From Dryas octopetala (lineage: Eukaryota; Streptophyta; Magnoliopsida; Rosales; Rosaceae), in the NCBI GenBank assembly GCA_963921425.1, contig OY992833.1:23856698-23920697 (forward strand): DNA of 64,000 nt. Reading direction: 5' to 3'. A program made the position numbers and the translations under genes. Under the pieces are notes generated by a model that was not told where the DNA came from, ran no database searches, and was given only the letters and a program-made list of their open reading frames with translations. Below, one piece after another: positions 1-11,645 of this stretch. Numbering within the stretch: the first letter of the stretch is position 1; every line of letters starts with the position of its first letter.

Positions 1-9
1 CAAATTATC

Positions 10-163
10 ACCTCTGTCAATCCAACCATACTGATTTCAGGATGAGTGAAACACGCTGCGGGGATGCTCAAATGATTGAGCACATGGTCTCTTCCTGAGA
101 CTTGTTCAACCACTAAAGAGAGATGTATGAAGATAATCAATTTTCAGGCACACAGAGAGAGAT

Positions 164-204
<41 letters not shown>

Positions 205-3200
205 CATATGTGAAGCAAACAAATAAGTTAAATACACTAACCCGAAATTCCTTGTGCACTTGCTGCATGAGCAAGCATCATCTTGCCATTAGCATCACCA
301 ATGCAAAACAGGTGAGGAACCTGATTTTCAGAATTCACATCAGAAACAATTGATGATGTTCATGCCAGGATTTTTGCTCGTAAGAAAATTCACAACGTAC
401 CAAGTTTCCATTTGCATCTATCACTCTCATGCGCTCATCAACAGGAATAAAACCACGTTGTGTTGCTACATCGACCTGCAGAAAAGCAATGTCAAAAAGT
501 ATTGCTGCTTATTTTCTGAATAATTCTATACTCTGAAACCATATAAGTAGTAATCGAGATGCCATACATTCTCCAATCCAAGACCTTTTGTGAACGGGGC
601 CCTTCCGGTTGCAATTAATGCTGCATCTACCTGTGAGAAGAATAAAGTCAAAGGTGCATAACAAATGCCTTGAAAGCCTATTATTCATATGAATTTGAAT
701 AGCTACGCAGACAGAAATTAAAAGGCAAGCACTCCAGCTCTTGGGCATAATTTGGAAGTCTTTAAGACTCTAAACATATGTCTGACTTCAAAAATAGATA
801 TACAGAAGGTTATCTTAATTAGCCAATTAAGGCTCTAACAGAAGGAGATAAGTCCTTTGACAAGGTATCATTCAACTAGCACAGAATGTAGTTGTGTCTA
901 ACAGATTCATACTACCAAATTCATTAATGGCAGCATAATAAGTCCTTTACAAACATTAAATCAATTTAAACATATTCACTTAATTACCTCCAGAGTATCT
1001 TTTGGTTCCTTGGTCTTTGCATCAATTAGTTCAATGATGACTGGTTTCCCATCCTTTGCTGGGGTGATCTATAGAAGACCAAACAAGATGAAAAACTGAA
1101 GCAGCAAACCCAAAAACACTTAATAGAAACTATTCACAGAATAAACACAGGTTACCTTGGATGCAAATACTCCAGTTTGATAATCAATCTTCCGTGGATT
1201 TATTAGAACCCTCTGGGCTAACTTCCCAATCTCAGGATCAAAACCAGGCATAAGCTGATCTAAAGCTTCAATGAAAGTAACCTACAAAATACCTAAATAT
1301 TAAACTAGACTGCCTTGTGACATAAGAACTCCTAGACACAAAAGCATAACTAAAATAATTAGAATAAATAAAAAGGTAACTTGATCATACAAAAGCATAA
1401 TTTAGAAAATTAAATATATAAAAAGGTAACTTAATGGGCTGGTAGACACAAAGAGAAGTAACTGATGGGCCAGACAAGGTCTCCATCTTTTAATGCTATA
1501 AGACCTTAAGGCACAATTAAAGGTAGCTTATCCGCCTCAAATGGAAGACTTGGCTCATTTTTGAACTGTAAAATTTCATAAGATGAAAAGGAAAGCGAAA
1601 GAAAAGAACTACCTCACTTCCTAGTGCAGTATATACATCACTGAACTCAAGACCTATGTAACCACTTCCAACAATAGCAATCCACTCTGGAACATGCTCC
1701 AATTTGAGTGCATGGTCACTAGTAATTACAGTCTTCCCTGCAGGTCAATTATATAGTCACTAGGTATTCCTTAATCATAGTAACAGAGGGTCTGAAATCA
1801 ATCAATTTGCATGCCTTGTAAAAATTAAAAACGCTTTGATCAACCATTAGATAACAGGGAAGAGGAAAAATATATAATTTTTACCATCGACTTCAACACC
1901 CTTAGGAACAAAAGGAACGGAACCAGTGGCAATGATTATGTTTTTTGCTGTTACTACTTTGTCAGATGATCCAATTTTCACCTTTTGAGGGCCCTGAATT
2001 GTTCCATAAACAAAAGAACAAATGTTAGGATAACTATCAGGATGCCAGCACTTACAATATATCAGATATGTCAAACTTAATCATAACCATGTTCTAACAA
2101 TATCATCATTGTATCAAAACTAGCTTTATTTTTAACTGAGCATGAGAACTTCTGTTTGTGTCGTCACCAAATCAATTTGAAAGCATGTATGACTTACCAG
2201 AATTGTACCAACACCTGTCAATATGTCCACTCCAAGTAACTTCATTGAATTGGTTAAATTATTACGAATTTTCGTTGCAAGGTTATTTGCATGATCAGCT
2301 ACTCCCTGTCGATCATACGCAGCTGCTGAAACCTATCATAAGTCACAAGAAAGCAGCAGTGTAAGATACATAAGTTTTCACGACTAACCAATAAATTTTT
2401 GCATATATACATACAATTGATAGATAACATTATGTTTTACCTGCAAACCCAAAGCCTTAAGGTGATGCTCATTCTGAAGCTCACGCATCCGACCACTCAC
2501 TGCCAGAAGAGCTTTAGATGGAACACATCCTCTGTTAACACATGTTCCACCCACCACATCTCCCTCTACGATGGCAGTTTTCAGACCCTGCAATTGTTGG
2601 GTGTTGAGAATTACTTCACCTCTTGCATAACCCGGTTGGCAAATAAACGACAGTAACATACTAAATGTCACTAACCGACATAAGAGCATGCAGATTCTAG
2701 ATCAATTATTGCCAGAAAAGAAAAAAATCAACAACTTCCAAATTAGGGGCTATGTGTTGGAAAGTAGTTAATTCGAATATTTTATATTTTATGTTACCAC
2801 AAATATGATGTCATTTCTTATTGTGTGCAGTCATCCATGATAGTGGTTAAGTCTGATATATACATATACATGCATACATACACACATAAATATGATAGCT
2901 GTATATATTATTTTGAAGCATTCAACTAAAATGTGTTTTAGTTCATGCATTTCTTGCAATAATATCGAATTTACGCCAATACACGGCATGTATATTGTCA
3001 GTGCCTTTGATTGAATGTAAACAACTTGCCGTAGAAGGAAGAAATCAACCATTTCTAGCTAGTACAGTCGTTTTAAGCAAAAAAGCAAACAGATTCTAAG
3101 CTAGTAGAATTGGATTTAAGCTGAAAAGGCAAGCAATGAGTGACAGTTGAGCTAAATCCAAAGCTCAGAGCCACAATTTCTGAGCAAATTATAAAGGAGT

Positions 3201-3539
3201 GTCCACATAGTCACATACCTTCTCGACGGCGTGGAGAGCAGCACCGTGGCCACCGACGCCGGCACCGATGATGAGCAAGTCGTAGTCGAACGACTTGGGA
3301 GGACTTCCGTTCTGGGACAAGGAGGCCGAGACGAGCTTGGCGGAGCGCGAGTGAACCGAGAGGCGGACTCGGAGCGAGTCGGACTGGGCGAGCGACGAGA
3401 AGCCCAAGGCCTCTCTGCGGAGGCCGCAGAATCGGAGATTGATCGGCTTGGAGGGCGCGAGAGGGAGGGTCGATTGAACGACGTAGTTTGATCTGGGAAT
3501 GGTGGAAGAGAAGGAAGGGAGAGAGAGCGAAGACTGCAT
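10..3539 (-). CDS. LPD1: Plastidial dihydrolipoyl dehydrogenase (E3 of plastid pyruvate dehydrogenase), copy 1, 3' end outside window
   Basis: This flavoenzyme reoxidises the lipoamide of the plastid pyruvate dehydrogenase complex, passing electrons through a disulfide and FAD to NAD+, and so helps supply acetyl-CoA for fatty-acid synthesis. Eleven exons are visible on the minus strand: 3219-3539, 2441-2587, 2198-2332, 1885-1993, 1613-1737, 1156-1281, 988-1068, 568-630, 401-475, 242-320 and 10-110. They encode residues 1-454. Visible motifs are a Ser/Arg-rich transit peptide (about residues 1-70), the FAD-binding GAGVGG (92-97), the redox disulfide [12 protein letters not shown] (Cys123, Cys128) and the NAD-binding GSGYIG (261-266). 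The translated exons appear identical to copy 2 at 14671-18200. The last four exons should lie left of the window if the duplication model is right. The gene is divergent from the PP4R3 copy starting at 7289. The plastid isoform is inferred from the transit peptide and the similarity to Arabidopsis LPD1/LPD2. Confidence 0.93.
153..202. repeat. (GA)n microsatellite in an LPD intron, copy 1
   Basis: A GA dinucleotide tract of about 50 bp between LPD exons 10 and 11. The alignment offset to copy 2 is the same on both sides, so both tracts have equal length. Confidence 0.85.
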
Positions 3540-4310
3540 TTTCGATCGATCGATCTGAGGGAAATGAGAGTGGTGAGGTGAGACTTTGGGTGTTGAGTTG
3601 TGTTGTTATTATGGGAATGAGAGAGACTTGAAGCGAGGCCTCGAGGAGTCCGTTGAGGACTTAAGAGCAATTTGGAGGGGCGGAGATAACAAAGTGCGGC
3701 GGATAAACCACTCCTTTCTTTCTATTACTATTTCTTCCTTTGTTAGTTGTCCAGTTGTCCTCTCTTGCTAAAATGCGCGTGCCGCCCATTGTTTGATTGT
3801 TTCGGCTCGGAGGAGTGAGGATCCGAGTGAACGACCAAAAGAGTGGGGTAAACTTTTACAGAATTGAATGTGCCCACGTTATATGGTAAAAAAGTAAGTG
3901 CCACACTGCCACGTGATTAATCTAGGTCAAATTTCTAAAATACCCTCGATATCTTTGATATGACACGTGGCATGTTATGATAACCCCTCCGGGTCAACAT
4001 AGGCCCAAATGCCCAATGGTCAGGAACTTAGGATTAAAGGCACAACTACCCTTTGAACTAACAACCATATAGCGGGCGTCAATCCTTTGGAGCAAGTCGG
4101 GTCTCTAAAAACTTTTTAGATAACTCTAGAGGCTGATTCTGCGGATCTTTCATATATTGTTTGTATGAAACTCTATATGACAATTTTATGTGTATTTCTA
4201 CATAGAAGACTAACAACACGTCATTCTAAATGATTAAGTGAAAACGACACTGATTGTGGACCTTGTTGCCGTGTCGAATGACACATTTATATATAAAAGT
4301 GCATAAAACT

Positions 4311-4826
4311 AGGCCTGAGCATCAACCCGTCCGAACGTGGCCCGCCCGCCTCCACCGACCTGCCAAGCTGCAAGCTGACCCGTCCGATCACTAACGGGCT
4401 AGTGTCAGCCCGCCCCTTTCCACCGACCGTCAAAGCCGGCCCGCCTGCCAAGCTTCTAGCCACCATCTTCTCAGGCAAGCCAGTAGTAGCCACCATCTTC
4501 TCTGGCACTGCAAGTCTGCAACCACCTCCATTTCTGTCATCGTCCACCTCCATTCCGCCACCAACCTCCTCCTTTTCTGCCACCAACCACCTCCATTTCC
4601 GTCACCGTCCACCATCGTCCACCATTGCAGTACAAGAACCACCTCCACCAGCCACCATTTCTCAGGCAAGCCACTTTCTCCTTTTGGGCATCTTCTCTCT
4701 TCTGCTTCCCCTTTCCAGCCAACCCATTTTCTGACCATCTCTGACCCGTCCCCGATTGACATCCAAGCCATTTATTCGGAGATGGTTTGGGCTCCCACCC
4801 GAACCACCCGCCCGACGCCCACCCTG
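4311..4826. mobile_element. GC-rich non-autonomous element with imperfect terminal inverted repeats, copy 1 (also 18972-19487)
   Basis: A C-rich block of about 516 bp, with many CCACC and CCCGCCCG motifs, interrupts AT-rich intergenic DNA. Its ends are imperfect inverted repeats: GGCCTGAGCATCAACCCGTC at the left, and the complement of CGCCCGACGCCCACCCTG at the right. It is flanked by a short direct repeat, ATAAAAC, at 4303-4309 and 4827-4833, as expected for a target-site duplication. It encodes no transposase. The long ORFs through it are products of its skewed composition. The class is uncertain and could be hAT-like. Confidence 0.5.
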
Positions 4827-5483
4827 ATAAAACATTATTGTATAAGATTTTATGCTGACCTATATGAATGCGAAAATATGTATATGTATAGAAAGTTGAA
4901 GTTAGTGATAAATGAGCAACTTCACCTTTAATCCTTTTTTGTGTGTCATATATGTCCAATGGCTCATCCATATTATTCACGTAGCTACATAGGTACTAAC
5001 TAGCTATTAATTTAGTAGTCATTGTTTCTCACCATAAAAAAACCCCACTATTGTTTTAGTAGTATTTTTTATTTATTTTATTGAAAGAGGTTTGAGAATC
5101 TTCAATATTCATATAGAAAAATGAATTTATAAGCTTTGTCATTTGGCACTAGAATAGATACCAAACTAAAAATTTCGTAGTGTCTACACGATTTGGATTA
5201 TCGTAAAGGTTTCTAATAATAAAAACAGTAATAACTCTACCTCCCATCTTGATTCAAGCATTAATTACAATTTTAAAATATAATATTTGTTCAATGAATA
5301 GTGTTACACTTGCCAAATGTACGTTGATACTGTCTTGTTTATTTAAATATTAGTTTTTAGAGTTCATTTAGTGTGTGCTTGGATCAATTAATTTGAAATA
5401 CCAAATAATTTTTAAGTAATGAGACAGTACAATTATGAAAATTAAAGTGATGGGATTTCTAACATAATTTGTTTAGTTAATCC

Positions 5484-5787
5484 GTCCTCAACTCAGATTT
5501 TAATGGATTTTTAAATTTATATAATCCATCAAAATTTAAGAGAATTGGTTGAAATTTTTATGAAATTTGTTATGTGTAAAAAATTTATTCAAATCCATTA
5601 AAATTCATCATCCAAATCAATTAAAATCCATCACTTAATCAAATCCGTGATTTTTTTAGTACACTTGAATTTTATTGGAATCCATTAAAATATAAGTTGG
5701 AGATACCTTAATTTATTTGGAATCCATTAAAATCCTAATTGAGGACACATAAATTTCATTAGACTTGTAAAATCTAAGTTGAGACAC
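5484..5787. mobile_element. AT-rich inverted-repeat MITE-like element, copy 1 (also 20145-20448)
   Basis: The left end GTCCTCAACTCAGATTTTA is mirrored by TAAAATCTAAGTTGAGACAC at the right. Between them are repeated AATCCATTAAAAT blocks. No coding capacity is seen. It is close in sequence to the element at 5847-6144. Confidence 0.55.
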
Positions 5788-5846
5788 CTCCTTAGTTGGT
5801 GAGAAATGACTCTGCGAATTCTAATATCTTAAATTTTTTGGATAAT

Positions 5847-6144
5847 TAGGGGGTGTTTTCAACTTAGATTTTAATTAATTTTTAAAAATCATATAATCAA
5901 TCAAAATCTAAGAGAATTGGCTGGAATTCTCATGAAATTTGTTATGTGTAAAAAATTTATTCAAATCCATTAAAATCATTCACTTAATAGAATTTATAAC
6001 TTTTTTAAGGCACTTGAATTTTATTGGAATCCATTAAAATATGAGTTGAAGACACTTAAATTTATTAAAATATAAGTTAAGAACACCTAAATTTCATTAG
6101 ACTTTTAAAACTCAATAAAATCCAAGTTTGAATACCCCCTTAGA
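5847..6144. mobile_element. AT-rich inverted-repeat MITE-like element, second of a pair, copy 1 (also 20508-20805)
   Basis: Its ends are GGGGGTGTTTTCAACTTAGA and, reversed, TCCAAGTTTGAATACCCCCT. The interior shares long stretches with 5484-5787, such as ATGAAATTTGTTATGTGTAA and CACTTGAATTTTATTGGAAT, so the two are members of one family inserted side by side. No ORF of note. Confidence 0.6.
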
Positions 6145-7115
6145 TTACTTGGGTTTTGAGTTGGGGTATTGGGTCTAGATTTCAAGTCAAGGTCTAGAGT
6201 CATATTTCGTAGTCCTGGGTTAAGTGTCTGAGGTCATGACTCATGAGTATAAGGTTTTGAGTCCAGGTTCTTGGTTTGAAGTCACGAGTTTAGGTCGTAA
6301 TTTATATCTTAAATCCTCTTGTTTGAAATATTGAGTAAAAGAACTTTAGTATGAATTCCACGATTACGGGATTGAGTTTCAGGTCTAAATTAAGTCCCTA
6401 GTGCTAGCTTGTTATGAGTATGGGATTCGGGGTATCGGGTTTGATCCCAAGTCCAGGTTTGTTCCCTCCAAACATACTTTTATAAACTACTGCTTACTAG
6501 TATAATAATCTTTCTCTTTCATTTACTAATATTCTCATTGCAACAGTCGAATCAATCATCCAATCATGACAAGCCACGTTGCATCTCAACTAGATTTTAT
6601 TGATCCAAGTCCTCACCGGGGCCGGAGCCGGGCACTAGAGTTTCTCATGTAACATCATCGGTGGCACCCCGTTTGCTACAAACTGACGCCTGTCGCCTGT
6701 CCTTTGGCGACTGGATGGCATTACGAGGTCGTGTCATTAGCTAGTTAATAGAAACTACACGTGTTCTATTCTTTGATGAACCAATCAGAAGCAAACGTGT
6801 GGGTCTTTCAGCTACAGCCAGGTAAGGGACCCACGGCACGCACACTCACCAAACTCTCTCGCGGTTTCATCGCGAAAAGAAAGCGCGTGGAAATGCGTGG
6901 ACACTATGGTCAATGGCTTCCCCGTAATTGCACACCAAAACAGGGGTATAACGGGGATACATCAATTTCCAACATGCGTAATAGTTTTCCACTTTTCTTC
7001 TCTTATCGAACAAGTCGGGGCTTAGACACTTGCACATAAAAGAATAAAAAGCGGAGAGAGAGTGTGCGAGAGAGAGAAAGTGAGAGAAAATTCGGAGGTT
7101 TACACTGCTACGTTA

Positions 7116-7139
7116 ATGGCGGTTAGGGTTTTCTACTGA
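7116..7139 (+). promoter_or_regulatory. Short upstream ORF in the PP4R3 leader, copy 1 (also 21777-21800)
   Basis: An ATG about 170 nt before the PP4R3 start opens a seven-codon ORF (MAVRVFY, then stop). It overlaps a reverse telo-box (TTAGGGTT, 7123-7130). Two forward telo-boxes (AACCCTAA) follow at 7148-7155 and 7196-7203. Telo-boxes are common in leaders and promoters of plant growth and translation genes. The transcription start is not known, so it is not certain that the uORF is transcribed. Confidence 0.45.
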
Positions 7140-7288
7140 TCCCCGGGAACCCTAATCACCTTCCTTTATCCCCCTCTCCTCTTACCTCCCCTCAAAACCC
7201 TAATTTAACGTTTTTCGAATCCTCAGCTTCGATTCAGTCTGATACCCAATTTTGGCTCCGAATTCGAATCGCATACATAGGAGCTACG

Positions 7289-10200
7289 ATGGGCGCTCCG
7301 GATAAATCACAGGCCAACTCCAATTCGATGCAGGTGAGTTTGCTTTTTCTGCAAATTAGGAAGCTTAACACTTTGACCTAGAATCGCAGTGAATACAGAT
7401 TCTTTGTTATAAGCGACTTTTGAAGCTTGAGGTTGGTTTTCTTCACTTTCAATTGTATATCTTGTTTTGCTTTCTGCATAATTATGTGCACTGGTTTATT
7501 TCAATTCGGGGCTGAGCTGGTGATATTTATTGGTAGAGGGAGAGTGTTAACATTTCAAATTCGATTGCATTAGGTTTCTGTGTGGAAAGTTGTTTTAATT
7601 GTACAGTACCATTCTATCTTGCTTGTGTTCTCCAGGGTGTCTAAATTTTTGAAGTGTTATATGAATCATATTAGTGGATTGGAGCTATAAGAGATGTTGC
7701 AGTGAAGTGTATGGCACCTTCTAACTGCAGAGTTAATATCAGTGCTACTTTCTTCACCTTACTTTGATTTTTATTCTATATATAGTAAGGACACTGTTTT
7801 TCACTGAGAAGGTACTATGACTACCATTTCGGTGGTGTGGGTAAGGAAGTTCCTAAATAGTTGTTCTTTTGAGTTTTCAAGGGAGGTTGAAGTTTAAGTG
7901 TTAATAAAGGTAGGCACTGGTTTGGGTTGAAGGATGTGGTAGAATTTACTTTTGTAATTTAAAATTGTGAAAGTTCCAGGTCTCCATGGATGATATTTCT
8001 TTATAAGTTGAAAGAGGATGATTTGGTGGAGTTGTCATGGGAAAGAGTTTAATAGTAGTGTGGAGGCTTGTATCTCTAGTGGTTGAGAGCATTTACACTA
8101 CACTTGACGTCATGAGTTCAAATCCCCCTCTTCCAATAACGTTTGACAAAAAAAAAAAAAAGACTTTAGTGGTAGTCCTTTGTGGGAATGTCTGAGTTCT
8201 ATATATGAAACCTTTCGTTATGCACAGCTTATTTGAGTTCCATCCAAATATTTTACTGATCCTTATGCTTAATTTAGTTAGGTTACTGGACCTTGAGAGG
8301 TGGGCCCTCGATTTAATTTGTCGTAGCTTTTTTGATATTGGTGTCTGTGTCTTGGAAACCACAAATTTTGTAAGATTGCTGTCGTTGTTGTCGCATTGTT
8401 TGTCCTGAGTTATTGGTCTCCTTTAGCAAATCTCCACGTTAGACGACGAATTGCTGACGTTGAGTTATTTTACAAGCTTTCTGTCATCTATTATTTTATT
8501 TTTATTTGTGATCTCCTGTACCTATTTCTTTGTGCTAGATTACTGGCTTTTGGGCCGTTATCTTCTCCTGTAATGGCAACTTGGTTTCAAAGTTGAATGA
8601 TATAAAATGACGTGATTAATGTTCTTACACAACTGCATTGGACAAGTGACTCATTTTGTGACATTACTGAAATCAATGCATTAACCCTATCTATCATGTT
8701 AAGAACATCGATAGTAATACGATTAATTAAATGCTGGCTTATGGTAACTTTTCCATAATGTTCTATCCACACTTCTTATATTGTTGCATGGATTTGCAAG
8801 TTTTTAGAATTATGCGTATGCATATAGTAATTGTCTTTTTATGGTATTGTAGTGTTTTCTCTGATTATGAAATTAATACATTTGCTTGTTTATGTGCTTA
8901 GAGCACTGGCACGATATGGACAAGTCAACATGACATATCGCAAACAACTATTACAGATACGAGGCAAACAACTATAAATAAATATAATTTTATAATCATA
9001 TATATAGTTCTTTCTATTATGCATGAATAATTAGTTTGCAAATAATTTTTCTAAAATGACGCGGAAAATAATTTCATTAAAACATGCAAAACATAAACTA
9101 TAACTTCATACAGAACATCACATCTAATTAAATTCAAATGTAATGGTCAAAATACGAAAAGATCCTTCCAAAACAAAAGAAAACTTCACTTGGATAATAC
9201 TCCTAAAGTCTCATAATACGAAAAGATCATCATCATTATTTTGTTTTATTTTTGGAAAAGATCACAACCTCCATTTCAGACATCATCATCATCATTATTT
9301 TGTTTTATTTTTGGAAAAGATCACAACCTCCATTTCAGATTCAGTATTGTCAGTAGTTTCAGGTGGAGAAAAAATGTTGACATGTCACGTGATGTGTCAA
9401 GTGCCAGTGTCATGTCGGTGTCCAACTTGTATCTGACAGGCGACATGGACATGACAGTCGGTGCTTCATAGTTCATGTGCATGATTGATGATATTGGCAC
9501 AGCAGTTTATTCTACGTTTTCTACCCATTATATACCCTCCCACATTGTAGTATATCTGTTAATCCTTATCATAAGGTCTATTGGATAATAGATTGGGTTT
9601 CAGGGGAGTTTTATTTTTCCCATTTACTTCATATGTAGAAGTTCATACTGCTTGCACTACATACTACATAAACATGTTAACTCGAAGAGATAACTAGGAT
9701 GTGCTGGATTTAGTATTGAAATTTGAGTGTTGATGTGGATGGCCTCTTTTTGGACTTGATGGAGGCATATTTAAATAAATTTCTTTTAATGAAGTATGTA
9801 AAATGTGAGCAGATAAATCACATTGTGGTCAATTCAGTGTTATTTAAACTTATGGTATTGCTTATGTAGATTATTTGCATGTTTTGCTGGTATAATGCTT
9901 TTGTGTGATGTTATTCGTCACATGAGGTGGCTGTTAAAATGCAGTTTACATGTTTAAACTTTCGATAATGACAACAATTTTTATGTGTTAATGAGCATGT
10001 TCACTTGTCTTAACTGTAATGCTATTATGAGTACATCTTGTGTTTAACGTGCATTTGCATTGTATAACATGGTACTTAATGCACCTCTTCCTTTGGTATA
10101 ACAATTCACTACCTCTGTTGTTCCTTTTTTGTCCTCTTCAGTTGTATTTAAGATTATGAAACCATGCTGCTTCCTTTATAAAATTAGTAACAAAGAAAGA

Positions 10201-11645
10201 TAATGTCCATCACTTTTAAAATATGTATTTTCTCTGTGATCATCTTTTAGATTTACAATAGTATATTGGTATATTGCATATGGTCGAAGTTTTTGGTCTA
10301 ATATTTCTCTTATATAATTCTCAGCGCGTTAAGGTCTACCGTCTGAATGAAGATGGAAAATGGGATGATCAGGGAACTGGTCATGTCACTGTTGACTATT
10401 TGGAGGTTTGTTAATCCCATTGATTTGAATCTATGTTAATATGATAGAGACGAGTAAATTTGTGAAAATGAATTGTTTGGTGTCGAATTTTTTAAGAAAT
10501 GATCGCCTGAAATTGCTTTGCATTTTGATTGAATGAAAATGTTGTAACACAGCGATCAGAAGACCTGGGTTTGTTTGTTATTGACGAAGAAGACAATGAG
10601 ACATTACTTCTGCATCGGATCAGCTCGGATGATATTTACAGAAAGCAAGAAGGTATTTTATGTTTTAGCTGATAAATTATGTACATATTAGTTTGCTATT
10701 ATTTGATGTCCTCAAATGGTCAGGATTGATACTGAATTGTTCGGTTTGGATGATTTCTTTTTAAGATACAATTATCTCATGGAGAGATCCCGAATACTCT
10801 ACCGAATTAGCACTCAGCTTTCAGGAGAGTACAGGCTGCTTTTACATATGGTAACCTCTGAATTTTTATTCCTGGTTCTTCTTTATAACCTAGTTGGTTC
10901 GTCATCTTCTGATTCCACTAATTATTTTGCTTGCTTTATTCAGGGACCACATATGCAGTGTGCAGAGAAATCTGCATTTTAATTCTCTTAACAGTAAGTT
11001 TTGGCAATATCATCTAAAAAATACATTAATTTCTCTCATTGTTCTTTTCATTTTAATATCTGACCTATGTGGGTGTTGGAGCTGGTTCTTGCCTCAGAAT
11101 GACATTGGGGGTATCTTGGGCAACATTGGCCATTGGCTATGTCTATTTGATGACTTCTCTATGCAATCAAAATCCTCTTATTCTGCTTCCCAGCTGTCTA
11201 CCCAGCCCCCTTTCGCATTTGAACCTTGTATTTATAATGATAACTCAGATTTGAAGTATGAGGATGTCTGTTTATACGAGTGTGTGTCACCAGTGGTGTA
11301 TAGATATAAGCCACTGAACATTTGTGTCTTTTGGAAGTGAACGATGTAAAGCACTGATTTTAAGTTATTTTAAAAAGGCTTTTACTTGAGTTGTACATTG
11401 TGAGTGTGTGTATGTGTATGCCTGTGTTATTTTATTTTTTTTTCTCTTTCTAAATAGGAGGCATGAGTTATCTTCATTTTCTCTTTCTCATCAATTTTTT
11501 GATTTTATTATGTATTTGTTTGTTGTTTGTTGTTTGTTTGCTTTTTTTTTTTTTTTTTAATTCTTGGATTTTGGGTTTAGATGGATCCCAAGTTCCTGAG
11601 GAACCAGAGGTACGCGAGGAAGCACAACAACACCAAGAGCACTGA
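7289..11645 (+). CDS. 5' part of PP4R3/SMEK, copy 1, predicted to splice into the last eL29 exon (chimeric, truncated)
   Basis: Exons 7289-7333, 10325-10405, 10553-10652, 10766-10850 and 10944-10993 match the first five exons of the complete gene at 21950. They encode residues 1-120, which is most of the N-terminal EVH1/PH-like domain used by PP4R3 to bind short peptide motifs. Downstream of 11466 the sequence is no longer PP4R3. The next strong acceptor (TTTAG, 11576-11580) belongs to the last exon of an eL29 ribosomal protein gene. Splicing there enters that exon in a shifted frame, adds 21 foreign residues and stops at 11643-11645. The predicted protein is 141 aa, against 882 aa for the full copy, and lacks the SMK-1 and helical-repeat parts that contact PP4c. 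The stop lies in the last exon, so exon-junction NMD need not apply. One residue in exon 4 differs from copy 2 (Ser to Phe in the conserved CSYIW). Expression is inferred only. It may be a pseudogene or an assembly product. Confidence 0.7.
8061..8161 (+). mobile_element. tRNA-derived SINE in PP4R3 intron 1, copy 1
   Basis: A tRNA-like head carries an A-box-like CTAGTGGTTGAGAGC (about 8076-8090) and a B box GAGTTCAAATCC (8114-8125). It is followed by a short tail and a poly(A) run at about 8147-8161. Spacing of the two boxes fits a pol III promoter. The element is short and is a likely insertion in the first intron of PP4R3. The equivalent in copy 2 is 22722-22821, with small differences in the tail. 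Confidence 0.6.
9225..9339. repeat. Local tandem duplication of a CAT-rich block of about 57 bp, copy 1 only
   Basis: A block of a few CAT repeats followed by TATTTTGTTTTATTTTTGGA and on to CTCCATTTCAGA occurs twice in a row (about 9225-9280 and 9281-9339). Copy 2 of the large duplication has the block once but with a long CAT array (23867-23928). The site has therefore changed differently in the two copies. It lies in PP4R3 intron 1. Confidence 0.75.

Larger units (their letters stand above)
3540..7288. other. Divergent intergenic region between ptLPD and PP4R3, copy 1
   Basis: The region lies head-to-head between two genes. Two G-box cores (CACGTG) at 3910-3915 and 3964-3969 are about 370-430 bp upstream of the LPD start and are plausible light or ABA elements. 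The rest is AT-rich and holds a GC-rich inserted element (4311-4826) and two neighbouring inverted-repeat elements (5484-5787, 5847-6144). A GA-rich tract at about 7054-7088 precedes the PP4R3 leader. No convincing further gene is seen. The matching region of copy 2 is 18201-21949. Confidence 0.7.

Noticed and set aside
3152-3670. 172-codon minus-strand frame overlapping LPD exon 1, and its copy at 17813-18331
   Set aside because: It is a shifted frame of the LPD first exon. The true frame encodes the transit peptide and the GAGVGG motif.
4287-4980. Overlapping frames of 99-147 codons on both strands in the GC-rich block
   Set aside because: Low-complexity Pro/Thr/Ser- or Trp/Gly/Glu-rich translations in several frames at once reflect base composition. 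No family is recognised.
10894-11340. 148-codon frame at the end of the PP4R3 fragment, and its copy at 25525-25971
   Set aside because: It runs through exon 5 and intron 5 and is explained by the splice model. The intronic part is hydrophobic AT-rich translation.
11463-11645. 60-codon frame beginning MSYLHFLF as an independent gene
   Set aside because: It starts in the eL29 intron and poly-T tract. Only its last part is likely to be read, as the shifted tail of the chimeric transcript.
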